Notes under the pieces: model-generated | Told to the model about the DNA's origin: nothing | What the model saw: only the letters and a program-made list of their open reading frames with translations | Database searches by the model: none | Translations under genes and position numbers: made by a program | Part shown: positions 17,196 to 26,011 of the stretch, in pieces | Position numbering within the stretch: the first letter of the stretch is position 1 | Layout of the letters: each line of letters begins with the position of its first letter | DNA from: Cupriavidus taiwanensis | Lineage (GTDB): Bacteria > Pseudomonadota > Gammaproteobacteria > Burkholderiales > Burkholderiaceae | DNA length: 64,000 bases | Assembly (NCBI RefSeq): GCF_900250115.1 | Contig: NZ_LT984804.1 | Coordinates: 620,001-684,000, forward strand | Direction of reading: 5' to 3'

Positions 17196-18403
17196 AAGCG
17201 AATGAAGAGTCGGCCTTCCGCGCCGAGGTGGCGCAGTGGCTGGCCGAAAACCTGGCCGGCGAATTCGAATGCCTGAAACACCGTGGCGGCCCCGGCGATG
17301 AAGAAGCCTATCCCGAGTTGCGCAAGGCGTGGGAGCGGCACCTGGCCGATGGCGGCTGGACCGGCCTGGGCTGGCCGCGCGCGCATGGCGGGCGCGAACT
17401 GCCGGTGATGCAGCAGGTGATCTTCCACGAGGAATATGCGCGCGCGGGCGGGCCGGGCCGCATGGGCCATATCGGCGAGGGCCTGATCGGGCCGACCCTG
17501 ATCGCCTTTGGCAGCGAGGACCAGAAGGCGCGGCTGCTGCCCGGCATCCGCAACGGCACCACGTTCTGGTGCCAGGGCTATTCCGAACCCGGCGCGGGCT
17601 CGGACCTGGCCAATGTGCGCACGCGCGCGGTGCGCGATGCCGCCAGCGGCGACTGGCTGGTCAGCGGGCAGAAGGTATGGACCTCGCTCGCGCATGAATC
17701 CGACTGGATCTTCGTGCTGGCGCGCTGCGAGCCGGGTTCGCGCGGCAGCAAGGGCCTGATCTTCCTGATGCTGCCGCTGGACCAGCCCGGCATCGAGATC
17801 CGCCCGATCCGGCAGATGGGCGGGGGCGCCGAATTCAACGAGGTCTTTTTCGACGGCGCGCGCGCCGCGGCCGCCGACGTGCTGGGGCAGCCCGGCGACG
17901 GCTGGCGCATCGCCATGGCGCTGCTCGGCTTCGAGCGCGGGATCTCCACGCTGGGCCAGCAGATGCAGTTCACGCATGAGCTGGAATGGGTGGCGCAGGC
18001 CGCGCGCGACAACGGCAGCAGCCGCGACGCGCTGGTGCGCCAGCGCATCGCGCGCGCCTGGGCCGGGCTGCGCGTGATGCGCGCCAATGCGCTGCGCATG
18101 CTGGCCGGTGCGGCGCAGGCAGGCCAGGATGGCGGCACTGCGCTGCAGCGCGAGGCGCTGATCTACAAGTACTACTGGTCCAACTGGCACCGCGACCTGG
18201 GGCAACTGGCGCTGGACGTGCTGGGCCCGCTCGCCAACGTGCTGGACCCCGCCGGGACAGGCGATGTGCGCCGCACGCGGCTGCAGCAGATGGCGCTGTT
18301 CTCGCGCGCCGACACCATCTACGCCGGCACCAACGAAATCCAGCTCAACATCATCGCCGAACGCGGGCTGGGCATGCCGCGCGAGGCAAGAGGACAGGCA
18401 TGA
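17192..18403 (+). CDS. Acyl-CoA dehydrogenase, large-type subunit of pair B
   Basis: A 403-residue acyl-CoA dehydrogenase with WCQGYSEPGAGSDLANVRTR near residue 126, KVWTSLAHESDWIFVLAR near residue 161 and the C-terminal IYAGTNEIQLNIIAERGLG. The HGGxGxT helix is absent and is supplied by the preceding gene. It overlaps both neighbours by 4 bp, consistent with tight coupling. Related paired enzymes in actinobacteria introduce a double bond into CoA-activated ring remnants or side chains. The family is clear; the exact step is not. Confidence 0.88.
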   Translation: MKANEESAFRAEVAQWLAENLAGEFECLKHRGGPGDEEAYPELRKAWERHLADGGWTGLGWPRAHGGRELPVMQQVIFHEEYARAGGPGRMGHIGEGLIGPTLIAFGSEDQKARLLPGIRNGTTFWCQGYSEPGAGSDLANVRTRAVRDAASGDWLVSGQKVWTSLAHESDWIFVLARCEPGSRGSKGLIFLMLPLDQPGIEIRPIRQMGGGAEFNEVFFDGARAAAADVLGQPGDGWRIAMALLGFERGISTLGQQMQFTHELEWVAQAARDNGSSRDALVRQRIARAWAGLRVMRANALRMLAGAAQAGQDGGTALQREALIYKYYWSNWHRDLGQLALDVLGPLANVLDPAGTGDVRRTRLQQMALFSRADTIYAGTNEIQLNIIAERGLGMPREARGQA

Positions 18404-19203
18404 CCCTTCACGCAGAAACCCCCAGCGCTCCGGCCTATGTGCCGGGCCATCAACTGCTCGCCGGCAAGAGCGTGCTGATCACCGCGGCCGCCGGCGCCGG
18501 CATCGGCTTTGCCGCCGCGCGCCGCTGTGCGGAGGAGGGCTGCCGCGTGCTGATGATTTCCGATGTCCATCCCAAGCGGCTGGACGAAGCGGTCGAGCGC
18601 CTGCGCGCCGAAACCGGGCTGCAGGCCATCCATGGCCGGTTGTGCGATGTGTCCGACGAAGCGCAGGTGCGCGCGCTGGTGGCCGCGGCGGAACAGGCAC
18701 TCGGCGGCACCGATGTGCTGATCAACAACGCCGGCCTCGGCGGCTCGCGCCGCCTAGTTGATATGGACGATGCCGAGTGGTCGCGCGTCATCGATATTTC
18801 CCTCACCGGCACCTTCCGCATGACGCGCGCGATGCTGCCGCACATGCAGGCGCGCCGGCGCGGCGCCATCGTCAACAACGCGTCGGTGCTGGGCTGGCGG
18901 GCGCAGAAGGAGCAGTCGCACTATGCCGCGGCCAAGGCCGGGGTGATGGCGCTGACGCGCTGCAGCGCGATGGAGGCCGCCGAGTTTGGCGTACGCATCA
19001 ACGCGGTGGCACCGAGCATCGCTCTGCACGACTTCCTGAAGAAGTCGGCGCCGGCGGACCTGCTGCGGCAGCTGAGCGAGCGCGAGGCCTTCGGACGTGC
19101 GGCGGAGGTGTGGGAGGTGGCCAATGTGATGGTGTTTTTGGCCAGCGATTATGCGTCGTACATGACGGGGGAAGTATTGCCGGTGAGTAGTCAGCGGGCT
19201 TGA
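18400..19203 (+). CDS. ipdF: IpdF-like SDR (5-OH-HIP-CoA dehydrogenase type)
   Basis: A 267-residue SDR with an extended N-terminus, TAAAGAGIGFAAARR replacing the usual TGxxxGIG, NNAGLGGSRRLVDM near residue 109, and the diagnostic block NNASVLGWRAQKEQSHYAAA with Tyr175/Lys179. It ends YMTGEVLPVSSQRA. These match Mycobacterium IpdF (Rv3559c) block for block as I recall it; IpdF oxidises the 5-hydroxyl of the HIP-CoA derivative. The start overlaps the previous stop (ATGA). It is the last gene before a repeat-containing gap. Confidence 0.9.
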   Translation: MTLHAETPSAPAYVPGHQLLAGKSVLITAAAGAGIGFAAARRCAEEGCRVLMISDVHPKRLDEAVERLRAETGLQAIHGRLCDVSDEAQVRALVAAAEQALGGTDVLINNAGLGGSRRLVDMDDAEWSRVIDISLTGTFRMTRAMLPHMQARRRGAIVNNASVLGWRAQKEQSHYAAAKAGVMALTRCSAMEAAEFGVRINAVAPSIALHDFLKKSAPADLLRQLSEREAFGRAAEVWEVANVMVFLASDYASYMTGEVLPVSSQRA

Positions 19204-19256
19204 GGGCCAGCGATATGCGAATGCGCTGGCGCTTGCCACCACCCCTCGCATTCGCT

Positions 19257-19282
19257 CCCCTCTCCCGCAGGCGGGAGAGGGG
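19257..19282. repeat. Single palindromic repeat
   Basis: One copy of the CCCCTCTCCCGC/GCGGGAGAGGGG palindrome (12-bp arms, 2-nt loop) in the 150-bp gap between ipdF and the MaoC gene. Confidence 0.85.
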
Positions 19283-19353
19283 AGCAAGCAAGCGAGACGG
19301 GCGCCTTGTCGGCAAGTCGGAACCGACAGGGTGAGAAATCAAAGGAAACAGCA

Positions 19354-19809
19354 ATGCCAAGAATCTTCCGCTGCGCCGAAGACATCCACGCCGCCGTCGG
19401 CCACCACCTCGGCGCCAGCCCGTGGACCCGAATCACCCAGCAGCAGGTCGACCAGTTCGCCCATGCCACCGGCGACCACCAGTGGCTGCACGTCGATCCG
19501 GAGCGCGCCGCGCAGGGCCCCTACGGCGGCTGCATCGCGCACGGCTACCTGACGCTGGCGCTGGTCAACCAGTTCCTGCCGGAGCTGGTTGCCGTCGAGG
19601 GCATGAAGTTCGGCGTCAACTACGGCTGCGACAAGGTCCGCTTCCCGGCGCCGGTGCGCGTGGGCGCGCGCGTGCGCGGCGTGGGCGAGGTGGTTCGCGC
19701 CGAGACCCTGGATGGCGGCGTGCAGTCGGTGGTGCGCATGACCGTCGAGATCGAAGGCGAGCCCAAGCCCGCCTGCGTGGCTGAAACCATCAGCCGCTAC
19801 TACTTCTGA
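19354..19809 (+). CDS. MaoC-family (R)-specific enoyl-CoA hydratase
   Basis: A 151-residue single hotdog-fold MaoC-like hydratase. The catalytic pattern is visible: FAHATGDHQWLHVDPERAA near residue 36, with the Asp/His dyad, and the following GPYGGCIAHGYLTLAL. It hydrates trans-2-enoyl-CoA to the (R)-3-hydroxy ester. AAAGGA precedes the start. It lies 15 bp before a thiolase, so hydratase and thiolase would act in one beta-oxidation-like sequence on a steroid side chain or ring remnant. Length is normal for single-domain members. Confidence 0.88.
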   Translation: MPRIFRCAEDIHAAVGHHLGASPWTRITQQQVDQFAHATGDHQWLHVDPERAAQGPYGGCIAHGYLTLALVNQFLPELVAVEGMKFGVNYGCDKVRFPAPVRVGARVRGVGEVVRAETLDGGVQSVVRMTVEIEGEPKPACVAETISRYYF

Positions 19810-19824
19810 ACAGGAACACACAGC

Positions 19825-21027
19825 ATGAAAGACGCAGTCATCGTCGCGGTCGCGCGCACTCCCATCGGCAAGGCCTTCCGTGGCGCCTTCAACGATACCG
19901 AAGCCCCGGTGCTGGGCGGCCACGTGGCGCGCGCGGTGGTGGAGCGCGCCGGCGTGGATCCGGCCGAGGTCGACGATGTGCTGATCGGCGCGGCCGCGCA
20001 GCAGGGGACCCAGGGCTACAACCTGGGCCGCCTGTGCGCGGTGGCGGCGGGCCTGCCCGACAGCGTGCCGGGCATGACCATCGACCGCATGTGCGGCTCG
20101 GGCCTGATGACGATCGCGGCGGGCGCGCGCGCGATCCAGTGCGGCGAGGCCGACATCATCGTCGCCGGCGGCGCGGAGTCGATCTCGCTGACGCAGAACA
20201 AGCACAAGAACAGCTATCGCGCCCAGTCCGAAGCGGTGCTGGCGCGCCAGCCGGCGGCCTATATGGCGATGATCGAGACCGCCGAGGTGGTGGCGCGCCG
20301 CTACGGCATCAGCCGAGGCGAGCAGGACGCCTATGCCTGGCGCAGCCAGCAGCGCACCGCCGAGGCGCAGCGGCGCGGCGCCTTCGACGACGAGATCGTG
20401 CCGCTGGAGACGCGCCGCGCGCTGTTCGACAAGGCCGGCGCGCTGACCGGGCACGAGACCGTGCGCCTGGCGCAGGACGAATGCAACCGGCCCGACACCA
20501 CCGCCGCCAGCCTGGAAGCGCTCAAGCCGGTCTGGAGCGGCGGCCAGGCCGTGGCCGTGGGCGAGCACATCACCGCGGGCAATGCCTCGCAGCTGTCCGA
20601 CGGCGCCGCCGCGGTGCTGCTGATGAGCGCCGACGAGGCGCACCGCCGCGGCCTGCGACCGCTCGGGCGCTATCGCGGCATGGCGGTGACGGGCTGCGCG
20701 CCGGACGAGATGGGCATCGGCCCGGTGTTCGCGGTGCCGAAGCTGCTGGCGCGCCATGGCATGACGGTGGCGGACGTGGGCCTGTGGGAGCTGAACGAAG
20801 CCTTTGCCTGCCAGGTGCTGTATTGCCAGCAGACGCTGGGTATCCCCGATGCGCGGCTGAACGTGAATGGCGGCGCGATCTCGGTCGGGCATCCGTTCGG
20901 CATGTCGGGCGCGCGCATGACCGCGCATGCGCTGATCGAAGGCCGGCGCCGCGGCGTGCAGCAGGCGGTGGTGACGATGTGCATTGGTGGGGGCATGGGG
21001 GCGGCGGCGCTGTTCGACGTCCTGTAA
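19825..21027 (+). CDS. Acetyl-CoA acetyltransferase (FadA5-like thiolase)
   Basis: A 400-residue thiolase: Cys90 ([15 protein letters not shown]), [31 protein letters not shown] and Cys386 ([12 protein letters not shown]). The [15 protein letters not shown] segment lies where acetoacetyl-CoA thiolases carry a biosynthetic-type loop; FadA5-type steroid thiolases differ from bulk thiolases there. With two thiolase genes in the island (this and 13998), two chain-shortening steps are implied. It is followed by about 190 bp of palindromic repeats, then the envelope genes. FadA5 equivalence is a guess from context. Confidence 0.85.
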   Translation: MKDAVIVAVARTPIGKAFRGAFNDTEAPVLGGHVARAVVERAGVDPAEVDDVLIGAAAQQGTQGYNLGRLCAVAAGLPDSVPGMTIDRMCGSGLMTIAAGARAIQCGEADIIVAGGAESISLTQNKHKNSYRAQSEAVLARQPAAYMAMIETAEVVARRYGISRGEQDAYAWRSQQRTAEAQRRGAFDDEIVPLETRRALFDKAGALTGHETVRLAQDECNRPDTTAASLEALKPVWSGGQAVAVGEHITAGNASQLSDGAAAVLLMSADEAHRRGLRPLGRYRGMAVTGCAPDEMGIGPVFAVPKLLARHGMTVADVGLWELNEAFACQVLYCQQTLGIPDARLNVNGGAISVGHPFGMSGARMTAHALIEGRRRGVQQAVVTMCIGGGMGAAALFDVL

Positions 21028-21052
21028 GAACCGTGTAAGTACCGCTGGTTTT

Positions 21053-21178
21053 CTCCCTTCTCCCATTTATGGGAGAGGGGCGGGGGAGAGGGCAGAAGTC
21101 CCAACGAAGTGATGCGTCGCGATGCTTGCCGGGCGCCTGCCCTCTCCCCCGGCCCCTCTCCCGCTAGCGGGAGAGGGG
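21053..21178. repeat. BIME-like pair of palindromic repeats
   Basis: Two inverted copies, 21053-21092 and 21140-21178, of the same palindromic element as at 10.7 kb. The first has a diverged loop (ATTTAT) and a compensated stem. They separate the thiolase gene from the transport genes. Confidence 0.85.
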
Positions 21179-21217
21179 AGCTAATACTCAGAACCACTCC
21201 AAAACGGAGGAGACATC

Positions 21218-22180
21218 ATGAAACGACTGATCGGCATCGCCATGTCGCTGGCCGTGCTCGCCACCGCGGTCTGGGCTTTCGCGCCGCGCCCGCTGCCGGC
21301 GTTCCCGGCCACCGCGCTGCGCCCGGACGGCCTGCAGGTCAACGGCATCGCCCGTGCCGGCGAGCGCCTGGTCGCCGTCGGCGAGCGCGGCAAGATCCTG
21401 TTCAGCGATGACCTGGGGCGCAGCTGGCGCCCTGCGGCAGTGGACAAGCCGCAAGGCGCCACGCTGACGCAGGTTGCCTTTGCCGACAGCCGCCAGGGCA
21501 TCGCGGTCGGGCACAGCGGCCAGATCCTGCGCACCGAAGACGGGGGCGCGCACTGGCAGCAGGTTGCCTTCGATCCGGAATCGTCCGATCCACTGCTTGG
21601 CGCGCTGGCGCAGGCCAGCGGGCCCTGGTTCGCGGTGGGCAGCTTCGGCCGTTTCCTGGTCTCGCGCGACCAGGGCCGGCACTGGGAAGAGGCCGCCGGC
21701 AAGGCCATGCAGGACCGCCACCTCAACGCCATCGCCAGCGACGGGCAGGGGCGGCTGATGCTGGTCGGCGAGGCCGGGCTGGTGCTGCGTTCGACCGACG
21801 GCGGCAGCCAGTGGGAGCCGGTCAAGACCCCTTACGAAGGCTCGCTCTACGGCGTGCTGCCGCTGCGCGACGGCGCCTGGCTGGCCTTCGGCATGCGCGG
21901 CAACGCCCTGCGCAGCGACGACTTCGGCAGCACCTGGCGCGCGGCGGAGACCGGCCTCAGGACCTCGTTCTTCGGCGGCGCCGAGCTGCCCGATGGCCGC
22001 ATCGTGCTGGCCGGGCAGGGCGGCGTGCTGGCGATGTCCGCCGACGGCGGGCGCCGCTTCACGGTGCTGCCGGCGGGCAGCCCGCAGACCCTGGCCGCGC
22101 TGGCCGCCACCGGCAAGGACACGCTGGCGCTCGGCGGCAATGGCGGCCTGGCCGGCGCCACGCTGGCCGCCAATCACTGA
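21218..22180 (+). CDS. YCF48/BNR-repeat secreted beta-propeller protein
   Basis: A 320-residue protein with an N-terminal signal peptide (MKRLIGIAMSLAVLATAVWA) and then repeated blocks of the kind GKILFSDDLGRSW, GQILRTEDGGAHW, GRFLVSRDQGRHW, GLVLRSTDGGSQW and NALRSDDFGSTW. The repeats indicate a seven-bladed YCF48/BNR propeller in the periplasm. This family is commonly encoded beside MMPL-type exporters and DUF1329 proteins in bacteria that grow on hydrophobic compounds. GGAGGAG precedes the start. It is co-directional with, and 28 bp before, the MMPL gene, so the two probably form a complex; the function is unproven. Confidence 0.85.
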   Translation: MKRLIGIAMSLAVLATAVWAFAPRPLPAFPATALRPDGLQVNGIARAGERLVAVGERGKILFSDDLGRSWRPAAVDKPQGATLTQVAFADSRQGIAVGHSGQILRTEDGGAHWQQVAFDPESSDPLLGALAQASGPWFAVGSFGRFLVSRDQGRHWEEAAGKAMQDRHLNAIASDGQGRLMLVGEAGLVLRSTDGGSQWEPVKTPYEGSLYGVLPLRDGAWLAFGMRGNALRSDDFGSTWRAAETGLRTSFFGGAELPDGRIVLAGQGGVLAMSADGGRRFTVLPAGSPQTLAALAATGKDTLALGGNGGLAGATLAANH

Positions 22181-22208
22181 ATCCGACCGACCGGACGCGA
22201 GAACCATC

Positions 22209-24659
22209 ATGACCCGCCCCCAATCCTCCGGCCGCCTGGGCCGCTTCGTCGATGCCTGCGCCGGCGTGCTGATGCGCCGCCGCCGCCTGCTGCTGTTGCT
22301 GTGCCTGGCCGTGACCGTGGCGCTGGGCTGTTCCGCCACGCGCCTGCGGCTCGATCCCGGCTTCAACAAGATGATCCCGCTGCAGCATCCGTACATGCAG
22401 GTGTTCACCAGATACGCGAGCACCTTCTCCGGCGCCAATACCGTGCTGGTGAGCCTGCGCTGGAAGGGCGACGGCGACATCTACAACGCGGCCTTCATGG
22501 ACAAGCTGCGCAATGCCACCGATGCCGTGTTCTTCATCCCCGGCGTGGACCGCTCGCGCGTGTTCTCGCTGTTCACGCCCAACGTGCGCTACACCGAGGT
22601 CACCGAAGCCGGCTTCCGCGGCGACGTGGTGGTGCCAGGGCGCTTTTCCGGCGCGCCCGACGAACTCGACAAGGTGCGGCGCAACGTGGCCCGTTCCGGC
22701 CAGATCGGCCGGCTGGTCAGCAATGACCTGAAGTCCGCGCTGATCCGCGCGGAACTGCGCGAGACCGACCCGGCCACCGGCAAGACCATCGACTACGGCT
22801 CGGTGGCGCGCCAGCTGGAGAAGATCCGCGCGCAGTTCGGCGGCACCGACGTCGAAGTCAATATCGTCGGCTTCGCCAAGCTGGTGGGCGATGTCGAGGA
22901 CGGCATCGCCGGGGTGATGGGCTTCTTCGCGCTGGCGTTCGCCGTCACCGCGCTGCTGCTTTGGCTGTACACGCGCTCGCTGCGCATCACCGCGCTGGCG
23001 CTGGTGGTGGCGCTGCTGCCGGTGGCCTGGCTGCTGGGGCTGCTGCCGCTGCTCGGCTACGGCATCGACCCGATGTCGATCCTGGTGCCGTTCCTGATTT
23101 TCTCGATCGGGGTCTCGCATGCGGTGCAGATGACCAATGCCTGGAAGCAGGAAGTGGCGCAGGGCCACGGCCCCCTCGACAGCGCCAGCGCGGCCTTCCG
23201 CAAGCTGTTCATCCCGGGCACCGTGGCGCTGCTGACCAATGCGCTGGGCTTCATGGTGATCATGCGCATCGAGATCGATATCGTGCGCGAACTCGGCATC
23301 ACCGCCTGCCTGGGCGTGCTGCTGATGATCGTGACCAACAAGGTGTTCCTGCCGATCCTGCTGTCGTACACGCGCCTGGAGCCGTCGGCGCTGGCGCGCT
23401 CGCGGGCGGCGCGCGGCGCCGGCCACGGCGGCATCTGGCACAGGTTCGGCGCACTGGCGCGGCCGGCGCCCGCGCTGGGCGTGTTCGTCGCGGCGCTGGC
23501 GCTGCTGGCTTTCGGCGCGATCGAATCGCGCGGCCTGAAGATCGGCGATGTCGGCACCGGCGCGCCGGAGCTGCGCGCGGACTCGCGCTATAACCGCGAC
23601 AGCGCCAGCATCGTCAGCCAGTACAACATCGGCTCGGACGCGCTCACGGTGGTGGTCGAGCCCACCGGCTTCGACGACGGCTGCCTGCACTACCCGGTGA
23701 TGAGCGCGGTGGAGCGCTTCGAGATGCATATGCGCGGCGTGTCCGGCGTGCAGTCGGTGGTCAGCGTGTCGTCGCTGGCCAAGGTGGTGATCGGCGCCTA
23801 CAACGAGGGCAACCCGCGCTGGGAGGCGCTGCCGCGCAACAGCGCCGGCCTGAGCCAGGGCGCCAAGGCCTTCGACCCGGACAACGGCATGAACACGCCG
23901 AACTGCCAGGCGATCCAGGTGCTGATCTACACCGCCAACCACGAAGGCGCGACCATCGCCCATATCATCCGCGAGATCCGCCGCTTCAATGCCACCGACA
24001 AGACCGCCAACGTGGCCTTCCGCCTGGCGGGCGGCAATATCGGCGTGATGGCGGCGACCAACGAGGCGGTGGAAGAGGCCGAGGTGGCGATGCTGCTGGC
24101 GATCTTCGGCGCGATCACGCTGCTGTGCCTGCTGACCTTCCGCTCGTGGCGCGCGGTGCTGTGCATCATCGTGCCGCTGACGCTGGTGTCGGTGCTGTGC
24201 AATGCGCTGATGGCGCGCCTGGGCATCGGGCTGAAGGTTTCGACGCTGCCGGTCATCACGCTGGGCGTGGGCGTGGGCGTGGACTACGGCATCTACCTGT
24301 ACGAGCGCATCCAGCACCAGATCCGCGAGGAAGGGCAGGCGTTGTCGCAGGCCTTTGCCGAGGCCATGCGCCAGCGCGGCTCGGCGGCGCTGTTCACCGC
24401 CCTGACGATGTGCATCGGCGTCGGCACGTGGGCCTTTGCCGCGCTCAAGTTCCAGGCCGACATGGGCATCCTGCTGGCGTTCATGTTCCTGGTGAACCTG
24501 TTCGGCGCGGTGTCGCTGCTGCCGGCGCTGGCGGCGTGGCTGGGTGTGGAGCAGGAGGAGCGCGCCCGCGCGCGCGGCCCGGCGGCCAGGCCAGCCGGGC
24601 CTGCGCCTGGCGGCGAGGCGGGCCCGGTGACGCCTGGCCTGAAGTCCGATGCAATCTGA
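22209..24659 (+). CDS. MMPL/RND-family transporter
   Basis: An 816-residue RND/MMPL-type membrane protein. A first membrane helix (LLLLLCLAVTVALG, residues 26-39) precedes a periplasmic loop. A helix cluster follows at about 235-385 (including YGIDPMSILVPFLIFSIGVS), then a second periplasmic loop, then a second cluster from about residue 620, with VITLGVGVGVDYGIYLYER near residue 680. The duplicated layout and SSD-like helices fit hydrophobe exporters (HpnN/MmpL class) working without a TolC-type partner. The C-terminal ~40 residues are a low-complexity Ala/Pro/Gly tail. The gene probably moves steroid or a lipid precursor across the envelope; direction is unknown. Confidence 0.88.
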   Translation: MTRPQSSGRLGRFVDACAGVLMRRRRLLLLLCLAVTVALGCSATRLRLDPGFNKMIPLQHPYMQVFTRYASTFSGANTVLVSLRWKGDGDIYNAAFMDKLRNATDAVFFIPGVDRSRVFSLFTPNVRYTEVTEAGFRGDVVVPGRFSGAPDELDKVRRNVARSGQIGRLVSNDLKSALIRAELRETDPATGKTIDYGSVARQLEKIRAQFGGTDVEVNIVGFAKLVGDVEDGIAGVMGFFALAFAVTALLLWLYTRSLRITALALVVALLPVAWLLGLLPLLGYGIDPMSILVPFLIFSIGVSHAVQMTNAWKQEVAQGHGPLDSASAAFRKLFIPGTVALLTNALGFMVIMRIEIDIVRELGITACLGVLLMIVTNKVFLPILLSYTRLEPSALARSRAARGAGHGGIWHRFGALARPAPALGVFVAALALLAFGAIESRGLKIGDVGTGAPELRADSRYNRDSASIVSQYNIGSDALTVVVEPTGFDDGCLHYPVMSAVERFEMHMRGVSGVQSVVSVSSLAKVVIGAYNEGNPRWEALPRNSAGLSQGAKAFDPDNGMNTPNCQAIQVLIYTANHEGATIAHIIREIRRFNATDKTANVAFRLAGGNIGVMAATNEAVEEAEVAMLLAIFGAITLLCLLTFRSWRAVLCIIVPLTLVSVLCNALMARLGIGLKVSTLPVITLGVGVGVDYGIYLYERIQHQIREEGQALSQAFAEAMRQRGSAALFTALTMCIGVGTWAFAALKFQADMGILLAFMFLVNLFGAVSLLPALAAWLGVEQEERARARGPAARPAGPAPGGEAGPVTPGLKSDAI

Positions 24660-24694
24660 ACCCCGGGCCTGAACCCCGCCACCGGAGAGACCGC

Positions 24695-25936
24695 ATGCCC
24701 GAGATCCAGACCACCGCCGCGCCGGCGTTCTCGCCGCTTCGCCTGGGCCCGCTGACGCTGCGCAACCGCTTTATCAAGGCCGGCGCCAATGAAGGCATGA
24801 CGCCGCACGGCCTGCCGACCCGGGCGCTGGTCGAGCATCATCGCGAGCTCGCGGCCGGCGGCGTCGGCATGACCACGGTGGCCTACGCGGCGGTTGCCGA
24901 CGACGGACTGACCTTCGCGCACCAGCTCTGCATGCGCGCGGAGCAGGTGCCGCACCTGCGCGTGCTGACCGACGCGGTCCATCGCGAAGGCGCGGCAGCC
25001 TGCCTGCAGATCACCCACGCGGGCTCGTTCACCACCATGCGCCACGGCGGAAGCCGCGCGCCCGTCAGTGCCTCGTCGGGTCTCAATGCCTTCGGCATGA
25101 TGCATGGCGTGTATTTCCAGCGCGCCATGCGCGCGCCGGACATGGACCGCGTGGCCGGCCAGTTTGCCGCGGCGGCGCGGCTGGCGCGCGAAGCCGGCTT
25201 CGACGCGGTCGAAATCCACATGGGCCATGGCTATCTGCTCAACCAGTTCCTGTCGCCGCTGAGCAACCGCCGGCGCGATGCCTTCGGCGGCAGCGTGGAG
25301 AACCGGACCCGCTTTCCGGCCGCGGTGCTGCGCCAGGTGAAGGATGCCGTCGGCGCCGAACTTGCGGTGTGCTGCAAGCTCAGCGTCAGCGACGCCGTGG
25401 CGGGCGGCAACCAGCCAGAGGACTCGGCGCTGACCGCGCGTTTGCTGGAAGCGGAAGGCGCGGATTTGCTGACCCTCAGCGGCGGGCGCAACGTGGAAAG
25501 CCCGTGGGCGCTGTTCGGCAGCCCGATGCCGACCGCGCAGATGAAGGCCGCCGCACCGACCGCACTGGCGCGCCTGGGCATCACCATGCTCGAGAAACGC
25601 ACCCCGCGCGACCTGGCCTTCCGCGAACTGTATTTCCTGGAAGCCTCGCGCGTGGTGCGCCAGGCGGTGCGGATGCCGCTGGCCTATGTCGGTGGCGTCA
25701 AGTCGCTCGACAACGTCGCGCAGCTGATGGGGGAGGGCTTCGACGCCGTGGCCCTGGCGCGCGCGCTGATCCACGACCCGGCGCTGGTCGCCGGCTGGCG
25801 CGACGGCGCGCTGCAACGGTCGGCTTGCGACAGCTGCAACGGCTGCGTGGCGCGCATCTACGACCCCGCCGGGGTCAGCTGCGTGCATGGCCGGGGCAAC
25901 GACCCGGCGCTGACCCGCATGGTTGCGCTGCAGTAG
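24695..25936 (+). CDS. Old-yellow-enzyme family NADH:flavin oxidoreductase with Cys cluster
   Basis: A 413-residue FMN TIM-barrel reductase. The barrel motifs are LRNRFIKAGANEG (near residue 25), EIHMGHGYLLNQFLSPLSNR (near residue 172) and AYVGGVKSLDN (near residue 330). The C-terminal SACDSCNGCVARIYDPAGVSC supplies cysteines as in 2,4-dienoyl-CoA reductases and the bile-acid enzymes BaiCD/BaiH, although the separate FAD/NADH domain of those proteins (about 650 residues) is absent. It could reduce a conjugated 4-ene or 1,4-diene ketone. Its TAG stop codon is the first triplet of the operator of the next promoter. Confidence 0.85.
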   Translation: MPEIQTTAAPAFSPLRLGPLTLRNRFIKAGANEGMTPHGLPTRALVEHHRELAAGGVGMTTVAYAAVADDGLTFAHQLCMRAEQVPHLRVLTDAVHREGAAACLQITHAGSFTTMRHGGSRAPVSASSGLNAFGMMHGVYFQRAMRAPDMDRVAGQFAAAARLAREAGFDAVEIHMGHGYLLNQFLSPLSNRRRDAFGGSVENRTRFPAAVLRQVKDAVGAELAVCCKLSVSDAVAGGNQPEDSALTARLLEAEGADLLTLSGGRNVESPWALFGSPMPTAQMKAAAPTALARLGITMLEKRTPRDLAFRELYFLEASRVVRQAVRMPLAYVGGVKSLDNVAQLMGEGFDAVALARALIHDPALVAGWRDGALQRSACDSCNGCVARIYDPAGVSCVHGRGNDPALTRMVALQ

Positions 25937-25977
25937 TCCGATGGGACGATGAGGCCCGGGCTGGACGCCCCTATCTT
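25934..25977 (+). promoter_or_regulatory. Candidate regulon promoter P3 (operator plus -10)
   Basis: TAGTCC-GATG-GGACGATG (25934-25951), a perfect palindromic core, with -10-like TATCTT (25972-25977) at 21 nt. It begins at the stop codon of the upstream reductase gene. The predicted start is about 28 nt before the ATG of the Rieske oxygenase. Confidence 0.65.
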
Positions 25978-26011
25978 GAAGGTCCCACGGGATTTCAAGG
26001 AGACAGACGCC

